From an uncultured Bacilli bacterium (GTDB lineage Bacteria > Bacillota_I > Bacilli_A > ML615J-28 > CAG-698), in assembly GCA_934096585.1 (NCBI GenBank), contig CAKOMG010000008.1:1-64000 (forward strand): DNA of 64,000 bases, read 5' to 3'. A model generated the notes under the pieces. It ran no database searches, was not told the origin of the DNA, and worked only from the letters and a program-made list of their open reading frames with translations. The first letter of the stretch is position 1. Every line of letters begins with the position of its first letter. This document shows positions 1-9,173 of the stretch, piece after piece. Made by a program: the position numbers and the translations under genes.

Positions 1-134
1 GATAGTTTATTTAAATTTGGTGCAAGAGATGAAAATATTGTCCTTCCAAGATAATTACTTGTTTCAGATACATCACTATCACATTTAAATCTTAAACTAA
101 TTGTTCCTTCTTTTTTGTTAGCTTTTTTAAACCT
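1..134 (-). other. Truncated reading-frame fragment at window edge
   Basis: A minus-strand frame is open for about 44 codons from position 134 to the window edge, following two adjacent stop codons, and no start codon is visible in it. The translation looks protein-like (it contains RFKCDSDVSETSNYLGRT), so it may be a 5'-truncated gene continuing outside the window. A shorter plus-strand alternative ends at a TAA at 52-54. I do not recognise either. Confidence 0.25.
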
Positions 135-224
135 TTATTACCCCTCAATAAATAAGCCAAATTTTTACCCAAAAAAGTTTCAAAAAAGTTAAAAATTTTT
201 ATTGAATTGTTTTCATAGTTGTAT

Positions 225-254
225 TAAAAAATAGAGATTCTTTCGAATCTCTAT
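225..254 (-). terminator. Rho-independent terminator of the ABC/PAP2 operon
   Basis: A perfect 10-bp stem (231-240 with 245-254, loop TTTC on the plus strand) is followed on the minus strand by a T run. It lies 43 bp past the stop codon of the PAP2-type gene. Confidence 0.85.
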
Positions 255-297
255 ATTATTATACATTTAATATCTGAAATTTTCAAACTAATTTTTA

Positions 298-1008
298 TTA
301 TCCTTCATATTTATCAATTGATTTCTTCCTATTTAAAAGAATCTTCTTTCCAGGATTGATTTGTTTTATTATCAAATAACATGATAATGAAATACTAATT
401 CCCCCAACAATATCTATAAAATAATGTTGTTTTGTAAATACAGTTGATAGACAAATTAGTATAACCATTACACCAGAATATATTTTAAATCCCTTCGCAA
501 TTTCTGGTTGCTTTCTAATCCCTAAATAACAATATAAACTAATCAAACAATGATAACTAGGGAATAAATTAAAGGCTAGATCACCACCATCATTACCATA
601 AATCATTGCTAATAACTTAGAAAATATATCTGTACCTAAACCATCGATAATCCCTTCTTCACTTCTTGACATATATGTTGGGAAGAAAATAAATATTAAA
701 AATCCAATTAAATAGGCACTTAATAATCCGATTAAATAATTAATAAAATTCTTTTTACTAGTGAGAGATACTGCAATAGGACCACAAATCCAAAATACAT
801 ATGAAAATATGTAAGGTATAACAAACACTGGAATCACCTTAATTAAATCATCAATGGCATCAATTTTTGGACAAACTGGCGTAAAATTAAGTGCTACTGA
901 AATTACATTGGCAAGTCTATAAAGTCCATATTGTAATCCGAATAATACTATTCCCGCAACCCATCCATACCAAGGGATACTTTTTATCTTATTTATTATT
1001 GTTTTCAT
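298..1008 (-). CDS. PAP2-superfamily integral membrane phosphatase
   Basis: A 236-residue protein with about six hydrophobic segments. The C-terminal half carries PAP2 signatures: FPSYHC near residues 149-154 (the PSxH motif) and FTKQHYFID near 191-199, with the His and Asp that in this superfamily form the phospho-transfer site (H195 and D199 here). The N-terminal basic arginine motif is not obvious, as in AUR1-like members. Family members remove phosphate from lipid phosphates or carry out lipid head-group exchange at the membrane; the substrate here is unknown. It starts 12 bp after the upstream ABC gene with an AAAGGAAT ribosome site, and is the last gene before the terminator, so it is probably co-transcribed with the exporter. 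Confidence 0.8.
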   Translation of the reverse strand: MKTIINKIKSIPWYGWVAGIVLFGLQYGLYRLANVISVALNFTPVCPKIDAIDDLIKVIPVFVIPYIFSYVFWICGPIAVSLTSKKNFINYLIGLLSAYLIGFLIFIFFPTYMSRSEEGIIDGLGTDIFSKLLAMIYGNDGGDLAFNLFPSYHCLISLYCYLGIRKQPEIAKGFKIYSGVMVILICLSTVFTKQHYFIDIVGGISISLSCYLIIKQINPGKKILLNRKKSIDKYEG

Positions 1009-1020
1009 TTTTTATTCCTT

Positions 1021-2766
1021 TTAATATTTTATAAATTGTGAATTATATAGTTTCGCATAAAAACCATTTAGCTTTAACAACTCTTCATGATTACCTTGTT
1101 CAATAATATTTCCTTCATTCATTACAAGAATTATATCAGCTTCTTGGATTGTGGAAATACGATGGGCAACAATAAATGTTGTTTTACCTTTCATGATGGT
1201 GTTAAATGCTTCTTGAATTTTGATCTCAGTTCTTGTGTCAATTGATGAAGTAGCTTCATCCAAAATAAGCATTGAAGGTGAACATAACATAATACGAGCA
1301 ATACATAATAATTGCTTTTCACCAACCGATAAATTGCCTTCATCACTTATAATTGTATCATAACCATTAGGTAACTTTTTAATAAAATTATGAGCATTAG
1401 CTTTTTTTGATGCTTCAATTATTTCTTCCATTGTTGCGTCTTTTTTACCAAAAGCTATATTATCACGAACACTTGCTGTTTTAATCCATGTATCTTGTAA
1501 AACCATACCATAATTAACTCTTAATGAATGTCTTGTAATGTCTCTAAGATCATTGCCATCTACTAAAATAGAACCTTTATTAACATCATAAAATCTCATA
1601 AGTAAATTAATTAATGTTGTTTTACCACAACCAGTTGGACCAACTATTGCAACTCTTTCTCCTGGTTTTACTTTTAAATTGAAGTTTTGAATTAACTTTT
1701 GATGTTCAGTATAAGCAAAATAAACATTATTAATATCTACTTTTCCAGTTAAACTAGTTTCCAATTTTACTTCTTTTCCTGTTACTATTTCACTTGCTTC
1801 ATCTAATAAATTAAATACTCTTCTAATACATGCAAATGCATTTTGAAGTTCAGTTATTACTGAAGATATTTCATTAAATGGTTTTGTATATTGGTTGGCA
1901 TAACTTAAGAAACTTGTTAATGAACCAACTGTTAAAGTAAGAGAACCAACAGGTGAAATTACAAATATTGCTCCAAATAAAGCAACTAAAGCATAAACAA
2001 CAGAATTTACAAATCTTGTTGAAGGATTAGTAAGTGAAGAATAAAAAATAGCTTTTAATGAACATTTTTCTAATTTATCATTGATTTCATCAAATTTAAT
2101 ATTATTATCTTCTTCATGAGAATATGCTTCAACAACTTTTAAATTACCTATCATTTCGTTAATAAATCCTGTTTGTTTAGCTCTTATTTCTGATTGTTCC
2201 TTAAATAGTTTATAAGTTCTAGAAGCAATAAATTTAGCTACAAAAAGTGATAAAGGAGTAACAACTACAACAACTAAGCCAATAATCCAGTTATAGTACA
2301 TCATAATAGCAATGGTACCTATAATTGTTGCTACACCGGTAAATAATTGAGTAAAGCCTAGTAATAATCCATCTGAAAATGTTTCAACATCATTTATTAT
2401 TATACTTACTGTTTCACCATTTGCATGTGAATCTAAATACTTTAATGGCAAAACTTGTAATTTTTCAAAGCACTCATTTCTTAACCTTTTAGAAATTCGA
2501 TATGTCATTTTATTATTTAATGTCATCATGATCCATTGTAACACGCCAGTTGCTACTACTACTATTACAACTTGCATCATAATTGATTTGATATTTTCAA
2601 TATTAACATTATTTATATCTATGATTTCATCAATTGCTTTACCAAACAAAATAGGAACATAAATAGTTAACATTACAGTAACAATTGATAAAATAAATGT
2701 AACAATTAATGTAATAATATCTTTTTTAAGATACTTTAAAACACGACATAGGGTATTATTTTTCAT
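1021..2766 (-). CDS. ABC exporter half-transporter, canonical-Walker-B subunit
   Basis: 581 residues: six transmembrane helices (about 1-310) followed by a nucleotide-binding domain. Walker A is GPTGCGKTT, the signature is the degenerate LSVGEKQ, Walker B is MLILDEATS with the catalytic Glu, and the switch is VAHR. It overlaps the upstream partner by 1 nt (TAATG). The partner has the opposite pattern (good signature, missing Glu), as expected of heterodimeric type IV exporters such as BmrCD or TM287/288, which have one catalytic and one degenerate ATP site. The substrate could be a drug, peptide or lipid; the co-transcribed PAP2 gene hints weakly at lipid. Confidence 0.9.
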   Translation of the reverse strand: MKNNTLCRVLKYLKKDIITLIVTFILSIVTVMLTIYVPILFGKAIDEIIDINNVNIENIKSIMMQVVIVVVATGVLQWIMMTLNNKMTYRISKRLRNECFEKLQVLPLKYLDSHANGETVSIIINDVETFSDGLLLGFTQLFTGVATIIGTIAIMMYYNWIIGLVVVVVTPLSLFVAKFIASRTYKLFKEQSEIRAKQTGFINEMIGNLKVVEAYSHEEDNNIKFDEINDKLEKCSLKAIFYSSLTNPSTRFVNSVVYALVALFGAIFVISPVGSLTLTVGSLTSFLSYANQYTKPFNEISSVITELQNAFACIRRVFNLLDEASEIVTGKEVKLETSLTGKVDINNVYFAYTEHQKLIQNFNLKVKPGERVAIVGPTGCGKTTLINLLMRFYDVNKGSILVDGNDLRDITRHSLRVNYGMVLQDTWIKTASVRDNIAFGKKDATMEEIIEASKKANAHNFIKKLPNGYDTIISDEGNLSVGEKQLLCIARIMLCSPSMLILDEATSSIDTRTEIKIQEAFNTIMKGKTTFIVAHRISTIQEADIILVMNEGNIIEQGNHEELLKLNGFYAKLYNSQFIKY

Positions 2767-4484
2767 TAGTTATTACCCCCTTTTTTGAATTGTGAATAAT
2801 ATATTTCTTGATATACTTGACAATTCTTAAGTAAATTATCATGCGTATCAAATCCCATCATTTTGCCATCATCTAATACTAATATTTTATCCGCATTTTG
2901 AATTGAGGCTGTACGTTGAGAAACGATAAATACTGTTGGATGATAATCTAGTGATTTAATAGATTTTCTTAAAGCAGCATCTGTTGCATAATCAAGAGCA
3001 CTTGATGAATCATCAAGAATTAGAATTTCTGGTTTTCTAACTAATGCTCTTGCAATTGATAATCTTTGTCTTTGTCCGCCACTAAAGTTTCTACCACTTT
3101 GTTCAACAAAGCTATTAATTCCTTTTTCTTTTTTATTGATGATATCCATACTTTGGCTTATTTCACAAGCCTTTAATATTTCTTCATCAGTTGCGTCTTT
3201 TTTTCCCCATTTAATATTTTCTTTAATGGTTCCTTCAAATAATACTGCTTTTTGCATTACAATACCAACTCTACTTCTTAACTCTTCAACATCATAACTT
3301 GTAATGTCTTTACCATTCAATATTACTTGTCCACAAGTTGCTTCATAGAATCTTGGAATTAAATGAACTATCGAACTTTTTCCACTACCAGTTGAACCAA
3401 TTATACCAATTGTTTCTCCTTTTTTAACACTAAAATTAATGTCTTCTAGTGATGGTTCACTTGCTCCTTTATATGTTAATGTTACATGATTATATTCAAT
3501 ATAATTGTCATTAATTTTTTTATCATCAGTAATATTTACTGTTGTATCAATATCTATTACTTTTTCGATTCGTTTTGCACATGCAATAGCTTTGGCAATA
3601 GTAATTATTAAATTTGCAAGCTTAATTAATTCAATTAATATTTGTGACATATAATTATATAATGCAATAACTTGTCCTTGTGTTAAATCGCCAATATCAA
3701 CTTTTAATCCCCCTAAATAAATTAATAAAACTATCGCAATATTAATGATTATATAAGTTAAGGGATTCATTAAATTAGAAATATTTGATGCATTGTTTTG
3801 ACTTCTTTCTAATTTTTTTGTTTTTAATTTATAATTCTTGATTTCATCACTTTCCATAGTGAATGCTCTTACAACTCTTGTACCTGCAAGATTTTCTCTT
3901 GTATCACCTAATACATTATCCAAGTCTTCTTGCGTATGTTTATGTAATGGCATAGTGATAAAAATAATTCCAAATATTACAATAGACAAAACGGGAATTG
4001 CAATCCAATAAATATATGAGATATTTGGCGCAAGAACTGTACCCATAATTGCGGCTCCAAACACAACAAATGGAGATCTAAGCAATAATCTTAAGCTTAA
4101 ATTTATTCCTGTTTGAACTTGATTTACATCACTTGTCATTCTCGTGATCATGCTTGATGTTCCAAGATTATCAATTTCCGAAAAACTTAGTGATTGTAAT
4201 TTTTTAAATAAATCACTACGCAGTTTCGAAGAAAAACCGACAGCACATTTTGCGGAAAAGAATTGTCCTAAAATAGAAAATCCTAGCCCAACAAATCCAC
4301 ATAACACCATTATTATAACCATTCTAATAATATATCCTTTATCTGAATTAGCAATTCCATGATCAATAATATTTGATACAAGTATTGGAATTAATAATTC
4401 TAAAGAAGCTTCTAATAGTTTACATAATGGTGCCAGAATTGCTTCTTTTTTATATACTTTAAAATAAGACATTACTTTTTTCAT
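2766..4484 (-). CDS. ABC exporter half-transporter, degenerate-Walker-B subunit
   Basis: 572 residues: transmembrane domain then nucleotide-binding domain. Walker A is GSTGSGKSS and the signature FSGGQRQR is near-canonical, but Walker B ends ILILDDSSS (Asp replaces the catalytic Glu) and the switch His is Gln (VSQR). This marks it as the non-hydrolysing half of a heterodimer with the next gene. It is first in the operon, with GTGAGG upstream of ATG and a strong promoter 33-61 bp before the start. Membrane-located. Confidence 0.9.
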   Translation of the reverse strand: MKKVMSYFKVYKKEAILAPLCKLLEASLELLIPILVSNIIDHGIANSDKGYIIRMVIIMVLCGFVGLGFSILGQFFSAKCAVGFSSKLRSDLFKKLQSLSFSEIDNLGTSSMITRMTSDVNQVQTGINLSLRLLLRSPFVVFGAAIMGTVLAPNISYIYWIAIPVLSIVIFGIIFITMPLHKHTQEDLDNVLGDTRENLAGTRVVRAFTMESDEIKNYKLKTKKLERSQNNASNISNLMNPLTYIIINIAIVLLIYLGGLKVDIGDLTQGQVIALYNYMSQILIELIKLANLIITIAKAIACAKRIEKVIDIDTTVNITDDKKINDNYIEYNHVTLTYKGASEPSLEDINFSVKKGETIGIIGSTGSGKSSIVHLIPRFYEATCGQVILNGKDITSYDVEELRSRVGIVMQKAVLFEGTIKENIKWGKKDATDEEILKACEISQSMDIINKKEKGINSFVEQSGRNFSGGQRQRLSIARALVRKPEILILDDSSSALDYATDAALRKSIKSLDYHPTVFIVSQRTASIQNADKILVLDDGKMMGFDTHDNLLKNCQVYQEIYYSQFKKGGNN

Positions 4485-4516
4485 GTTAACCTCACTATAT
4501 GTACCACTAATATAAC

Positions 4517-4545
4517 ATTATACCACAATTATAAACAAATAGCAA
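4517..4545 (-). promoter_or_regulatory. Sigma-A type promoter of the first ABC operon
   Basis: On the minus strand, TTGCTA (4540-4545), a 17-bp spacer, then TATAAT (4517-4522) preceded by TGG, an extended -10. Confidence 0.8.
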
Positions 4546-4546
4546 A

Positions 4547-4582
4547 ATAAAAAAGTTCAGAACTAAAAAGAGTTCTGAACTT
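4547..4582 (-). terminator. Rho-independent terminator after the DUF308 gene
   Basis: A 12-bp perfect stem (4553-4564 with 4571-4582) is followed on the minus strand by a T-rich tract. It separates the DUF308 gene from the ABC operon promoter. Confidence 0.88.
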
Positions 4583-4587
4583 AAGTT

Positions 4588-5166
4588 TTACATTTCAATT
4601 GTGTTTATATCATCAAGCAATTTCTTTTTTGCTTCTTTTACTTTATGACTAAATACTAATGTTGAAACGATATCTGAAACACCATCAATTATTAAACAAC
4701 ATCCCGCAAAAATCATAACAGTATCAAACTTACCAAACATCACAATTGTACCTAAAACTATAGATAAAAGTGAAAGAAGCAATAAACCAAACCATCCACT
4801 TACATGAGCTTTAGCACAATAGATACTATCTATCATTGATGTAGCTCCATCAACAATAATATAAATACCAAATATAATTGTTAATATTGAAGCTACAACT
4901 TCAGGATTGACTAAGCATAAAACTCCAGATAGTAATAATGCAATACCAAGAATCAATAAGTGTCCACCAACAATGAATCCATAAGCAATGAATCCCATAA
5001 TAGACATTACCCCACCAACAATTAACATGATACCACATACTAAACATAATACGTTAGATGAATCTTCTGGTAATGCTACAAATAGTATACCAATTACAAT
5101 AGCTATAATAGCAGATACAATTCTATCTACTTTAATTTTTTGAAACATTTTTTTAATTTCATTCAT
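4588..5166 (-). CDS. DUF308/HdeD-family membrane protein
   Basis: 192 residues with about six closely spaced transmembrane helices, Gly-rich turns and repeated LxxGxxxLxxP/D blocks typical of the DUF308 (HdeD-like) family. A short cytosolic tail (KVKEAKKKLLDDI) ends it. HdeD is linked to acid resistance in E. coli, but most Gram-positive members have no assigned role. AAGGAG lies 7 nt before the ATG. It has its own terminator, so it is probably a single-gene unit. Confidence 0.75.
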   Translation of the reverse strand: MNEIKKMFQKIKVDRIVSAIIAIVIGILFVALPEDSSNVLCLVCGIMLIVGGVMSIMGFIAYGFIVGGHLLILGIALLLSGVLCLVNPEVVASILTIIFGIYIIVDGATSMIDSIYCAKAHVSGWFGLLLLSLLSIVLGTIVMFGKFDTVMIFAGCCLIIDGVSDIVSTLVFSHKVKEAKKKLLDDINTIEM

Positions 5167-5249
5167 ATGTTTATCTCCTTTATTTATAGTTATATTTTAC
5201 TACTTATTTAAAATAAATCAATAAACAGATTTAGATGTTTGTCTATTAT

Positions 5250-7832
5250 TTAATGTTTTTTTAACTTTACAATTTCCATAATAATTACAATTATAAAAGC
5301 AAGACCAACTGCTATTAATAATTCTACTATAGTTAATGATGCAAATTTAAATATACTATTTATTCCAGGAACAAATACCACAACAAATTGTAGTACAAAA
5401 CCAATAACAAAAGCAAAATTCATAAATTTATTCTTATAACTATATTTACTAAAAATAGAATGGTTGCTCTTAACATTATAAGCATGAAATAGTTGTGTTG
5501 AAGATAACGTGATAAAAGCCATTGTTTGACCTATACCAGTACTCTTAAATACAAATTCTCCAATTAAAAAACTTGTTAATGTTAACATACCAATAATAAA
5601 TCCCTCAATAAATATTTTTAAACCTAATTTATTGGCAAAGAAACTTTCTTGTTTTTTTCTTGGAAGTTTGTTCATCACATCATTTTCCACTTCTTCCATT
5701 CCTATTCCAAATGCAGGTAGGGAATCTGTTATTAAATTAATCCATAATAAATGAATTGGAAGTAATGGAGTACCAATATCATAACTGAACATTACCGCAA
5801 GAAGTGACGCAATAAATATTGTTATTACTTCACCAATATTACTTGATAATAAATATTTAACACATTTTTGAATATTGTTATATATTCCTCTTCCTTCTTT
5901 AACAGCTGCTATAATTGTAGAGTAATTGTCATCAGTTAGAATTAAATCAGCAGCTTCTTTCGATACATCTGTACCTGTGATACCCATAGCACAACCAATA
6001 TCGGCTTTTTTAAGAGCTGGTGCATCATTAACACCATCACCAGTCATCGCAACGATAGCATCTTTCTTTTGCCATGCTTCAACTATTCGAACTTTATCGC
6101 GTGGAGATACTCTAGCATACACTGAATATTTTTCAATAGAATTATCTAGTTCTTCATCAGTTAATTGATTTAATTCTTCACTTGTAATAGCTAGGTCATC
6201 ATCTCTTAAAATTCCCAATTCTTTCGCAATAGCTTTTGCGGTTATGATATAATCACCTGTAATCATTACTGTTCTGATGCCTGCATTTTGAGCAATTTTA
6301 ATTGCATCTTTAACTTCTAATCTTGCGGGATCAATCATACCAACTAATCCTATGAATGTTAAATCTTGTTCTAACTCTTGAATATTTGGAAGTTCTTTAA
6401 ACTTTTTTATTCCAAGCGCTAATACACGTAATGCGGAATTGGCCATTTCAGAATTTGCAACTATACCTTTATTAATTAAATCACTATTATTAGAAATAGC
6501 AAATAATCTATCAGGTGCACCCTTAGTAATAGCGATATATTCATTATCTACTTTTATTACTGTAGTCATTAGTTTTCTATCACTATCAAATGGAATGTCT
6601 ACTAGTCTCACTATTTTTCCTATTTTATTTCCACACACCATATTGATATCTAAAAGTGCTAATTCTGTAGGATCACCAATTCTTTGAATTACACCATTAT
6701 TATTTGAAATGCTTGCGTCGCAACAAATACCAAAATACTTAATCATTTCTTTTTCGTCTTCTGTTAAATTGTCAACATCAGTTATTCCATTTTTAAATAT
6801 TTTTACAACTGTCATCTTATTTTGTGTTAATGTTCCCGTTTTATCACTGCATACAACATTACAAGATCCTAATGTTTCAACTGCTGGTAGCTTTTTTACG
6901 ATTGCATTTTGCTTACTCATTTTACTAACACCAATTGACAATACAATTGTAACAACTGTCGCAAGACCTTCTGGAATTGCGGCTACAGCTAAAGCAATAG
7001 CAGTTTTAAAACATTCAATCCATTCAACACTTAAATCTTTACCCTGTTTATATATGGCTACCATTTCAAGAATAAACACAATTATGCAAACTACTAATGC
7101 TAAAATTCCTATTAGTTTTCCAACTTGAGCCAATTTATCTTGTAATGGCGTTTTTTGGCTTGTTGTATCGTTTAACATTCCCGCAATTTTTCCAACTTCT
7201 GTATTCATCCCAACGTTGGTAACAAGAGCTTTTGCTTTACCATTGGTAACACAAGTAGATGAGAATAACATAGATGTAGCATCACCAATTTGTTTATAAT
7301 CACTTAATTCATTATTATCTTTATCAACAGGAACTGATTCACCAGTTAATACGGCTTCATCAACTTTTAAATTTGAGCACTCTATAATTCTTCCATCAGC
7401 ACTAATACTATCTCCTGCTTCAACATACATTATATCTCCAACAACAACTTCATTAGAGGGAATACTAATTAAACTATTGTTTCTAAATACTTTGGTATTA
7501 GGTGAAGACATACTTCTTAAAGCATCTAAACTTTTTTCTGCCTTATTTTCTTGATATACTCCAAGAATAGCATTTACAATGACAACCACAAATATAATTA
7601 AGCTATCAACCCATTCACTTGGATCAATAATAATTGATATAATTGCGGAAATTAATAATATAATTATTAACGCATCTTTAAATTGTAATAAAAACTTAAC
7701 GATTATACTTTGTTTTTTCTTTGATTCTAATTCGTTCGTTCCGTATTGTTTTCTATTTAACAATACTTGTTTATCATTTAAGCCTCCATTTAAATTTGTT
7801 TTGAACTCTTGTTCTAATTCTTTTAAATTCAT
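5250..7832 (-). CDS. P-type (IIA) cation-transporting ATPase, probable Mn2+/Ca2+ exporter
   Basis: 860 residues counted from the ATG at 7832, which has AAAGGAG 7 nt upstream. A longer frame reaches 7871 but would run through the riboswitch terminator, so I reject that start. Visible motifs: TGES (163-166), PEGL in M4 (287-290), phosphorylated Asp in DKTGTLTQ (D330), KGAP (437-440), TGDGVND (597-603) and NLITD in M6. This is the SERCA/PMR1-like type IIA set. Annotation by homology would say calcium, but the leader is a yybP-ykoY manganese riboswitch and related ATPases under it (Lactococcus YoaB, pneumococcal MgtA) act in Mn2+ or Ca2+ export. I infer Mn2+ efflux, switched on by Mn2+. Confidence 0.9.
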   Translation of the reverse strand: MNLKELEQEFKTNLNGGLNDKQVLLNRKQYGTNELESKKKQSIIVKFLLQFKDALIIILLISAIISIIIDPSEWVDSLIIFVVVIVNAILGVYQENKAEKSLDALRSMSSPNTKVFRNNSLISIPSNEVVVGDIMYVEAGDSISADGRIIECSNLKVDEAVLTGESVPVDKDNNELSDYKQIGDATSMLFSSTCVTNGKAKALVTNVGMNTEVGKIAGMLNDTTSQKTPLQDKLAQVGKLIGILALVVCIIVFILEMVAIYKQGKDLSVEWIECFKTAIALAVAAIPEGLATVVTIVLSIGVSKMSKQNAIVKKLPAVETLGSCNVVCSDKTGTLTQNKMTVVKIFKNGITDVDNLTEDEKEMIKYFGICCDASISNNNGVIQRIGDPTELALLDINMVCGNKIGKIVRLVDIPFDSDRKLMTTVIKVDNEYIAITKGAPDRLFAISNNSDLINKGIVANSEMANSALRVLALGIKKFKELPNIQELEQDLTFIGLVGMIDPARLEVKDAIKIAQNAGIRTVMITGDYIITAKAIAKELGILRDDDLAITSEELNQLTDEELDNSIEKYSVYARVSPRDKVRIVEAWQKKDAIVAMTGDGVNDAPALKKADIGCAMGITGTDVSKEAADLILTDDNYSTIIAAVKEGRGIYNNIQKCVKYLLSSNIGEVITIFIASLLAVMFSYDIGTPLLPIHLLWINLITDSLPAFGIGMEEVENDVMNKLPRKKQESFFANKLGLKIFIEGFIIGMLTLTSFLIGEFVFKSTGIGQTMAFITLSSTQLFHAYNVKSNHSIFSKYSYKNKFMNFAFVIGFVLQFVVVFVPGINSIFKFASLTIVELLIAVGLAFIIVIIMEIVKLKKH

Positions 7833-7851
7833 TTTTTTCTCCTTTAAGCAT

Positions 7852-7885
7852 GAAAAAAGACCTCTAAACATTGTTTAAAGGTCTT
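7852..7885 (-). terminator. Riboswitch-controlled intrinsic terminator
   Basis: A 13-bp stem (7857-7869 with 7873-7885, one G-T pair) with a 3-nt loop, followed by a T run on the minus strand, 20-25 nt before the ATPase ribosome site. Its upstream arm shares the AGACCTTT bases that close the aptamer P1 helix, so ligand binding and termination are mutually exclusive. Confidence 0.88.
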
Positions 7886-7982
7886 GCTAATCATTTACTG
7901 ACTCTAAAGCCGGATGTGTAAATCGTGGTGACGACTTTAGAAATTAATAGTATTAGTATTAATTAAGCTACTCTCCTTTTAA
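7877..7982 (-). promoter_or_regulatory. yybP-ykoY (Mn2+-sensing) riboswitch aptamer
   Basis: Read on the minus strand, the hallmarks occur in order: AAAAGGAGAGTAGC, then AAAGTCGTCA, then CCGGCTTTAG, then AGCAAGACCTTT. These match the two conserved internal loops and the P1 closing strand of the yybP-ykoY class as I know it from B. subtilis. The class is known to bind Mn2+ and to control Mn exporters and P-type ATPases. Here it sits between a strong promoter and the ATPase gene and overlaps a terminator, indicating an ON switch by antitermination. Confidence 0.93.
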
Positions 7983-7999
7983 GGACTTTTTATAAAAAT

Positions 8000-8028
8000 A
8001 TTTTATCATAATAATATTATATTGTCAA
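8000..8028 (-). promoter_or_regulatory. Promoter of the riboswitch/ATPase transcript
   Basis: Minus strand: consensus TTGACA (8023-8028), 17-bp spacer, TAAAAT (8000-8005) with an upstream TGA. The aptamer begins about 18 nt after the -10. Confidence 0.85.
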
Positions 8029-8038
8029 GTTTTGATTT

Positions 8039-8593
8039 TTATCCATATAATTTATTTTTAAAATACAAATAGCATCCTTCTTCATGTGAATTAATAACGC
8101 CAATTGCTTGTAAGTATGAATAAATTATAGTGCTCCCAACAAACTTCATTCCTCTTTTAAATAAATCTTTAGATATTGCATCCGATAAATCAGAAGTTGT
8201 TTTATGAAGTTCATAATATATTTCATTATTAGTAAAGATACTTAGATAATTATAAAAAGTTTTGAATTCCTTTACAATGTTTTTAAAAATAATAGCATTA
8301 TTTATACTTGCTTTTATTTTTGCTTTATTCCTAATTATCTCTTTATTATTAATTAATTCATTAATTTTTTCTTCATCATATTTAACTACTTTTTCAATAT
8401 TAAAATTATCAAAAGCTTTTCTAAAGGCTTCTCTTTTATTTAAAACACACTCCCATGATAAACCAGCTTGAAATGATTCCAAAATTAGCATTTCAAATAA
8501 ATATTGATCATCTGTTTGTAATTTTCCCCATTCGTTATCGTGATATGCGATATATAAAGGATTTTTTAAATTACACCACTTACATCGATTCAT
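8039..8593 (-). CDS. tag: DNA-3-methyladenine glycosylase I
   Basis: 184 residues, the usual Tag length. It removes 3-methyladenine from alkylated DNA as the first step of base excision repair. Visible: N-terminal RCKWC, with C4 as a probable zinc ligand, YHDNEWG (Y17, H18) and LESFQAGLSW containing E39 and W47, equivalent to the pocket Glu38/Trp46 of E. coli Tag. Near the C-terminus, SHEEGC supplies the remaining His and Cys zinc ligands. The start overlaps the stop of ogt by 4 nt (ATGA), so the two alkylation-repair genes are translationally coupled. Confidence 0.93.
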   Translation of the reverse strand: MNRCKWCNLKNPLYIAYHDNEWGKLQTDDQYLFEMLILESFQAGLSWECVLNKREAFRKAFDNFNIEKVVKYDEEKINELINNKEIIRNKAKIKASINNAIIFKNIVKEFKTFYNYLSIFTNNEIYYELHKTTSDLSDAISKDLFKRGMKFVGSTIIYSYLQAIGVINSHEEGCYLYFKNKLYG

Positions 8594-9123
8594 AGTTTAT
8601 TACCCTTCTTAGGAATATAAAACTTACTTATATCAATGTGTTCTAGTTTTAATAATCCTTGTTTTTTATTAATGCCTCCACCATATCCAACTAAATTATT
8701 ATTTCTTCCCACCACTCTATGACAAGGAATAATTATACAAATCGGATTCCAGCCTACAGCTCTTCCAACTGCTCGATTAGACATTTTTTTTATCCCTTTT
8801 TCTTTTGCAATTTGTTCTCCTATTGATCCATAAGTTTCTACTTTACCATAAGGGATTTTTAATAATAAGTTAATGACACTTTGTCTAAAAGGAGTAATAT
8901 TATTAATTTTATATTTAGGAGTAAACGAAGGTTCTATACCACTAAAGTAAATATCAAGCCATTTGATTACTTCATCAAATATAGGCAAATATTTATCCCC
9001 ATAATTACCTTTATGTTTTGTTTCATCATTTGATTTTTCAAACCATAATCCTGTTAAATATTCGCCATCGCTAGTCATAATTAAATTATCAAGATTTGAT
9101 TTATATACTTTTTTATATTCCAT
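8590..9123 (-). CDS. ogt: Methylated-DNA-protein-cysteine S-methyltransferase
   Basis: About 177 residues. The active-site motif IIPCHRVVGR is present, followed by the YGGG loop; its Cys accepts the alkyl group from O6-alkylguanine in a suicide reaction. The N-terminal part is a degenerate RNase-H-like domain typical of Ogt/MGMT. I choose the ATG at 9123, because AGG stands 9 nt before it; an in-frame ATG at 9132 abuts the same AGG and is badly spaced. It is followed by tag with a 4-nt overlap, forming a two-gene alkyl-damage repair operon. It ends in TGA, evidence that TGA is a stop codon here. Confidence 0.93.
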   Translation of the reverse strand: MEYKKVYKSNLDNLIMTSDGEYLTGLWFEKSNDETKHKGNYGDKYLPIFDEVIKWLDIYFSGIEPSFTPKYKINNITPFRQSVINLLLKIPYGKVETYGSIGEQIAKEKGIKKMSNRAVGRAVGWNPICIIIPCHRVVGRNNNLVGYGGGINKKQGLLKLEHIDISKFYIPKKGNKL

Positions 9124-9173
9124 AAGATTCATCCTATCTATTACTTATATAAGCACTTAATAATTTATCTTAA

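Noticed and set aside
7833..7871. Upstream extension of the P-type ATPase frame to an ATG at 7871
   Set aside because: These bases form the riboswitch terminator hairpin, and the ATG at 7832 has a properly spaced AAAGGAG.
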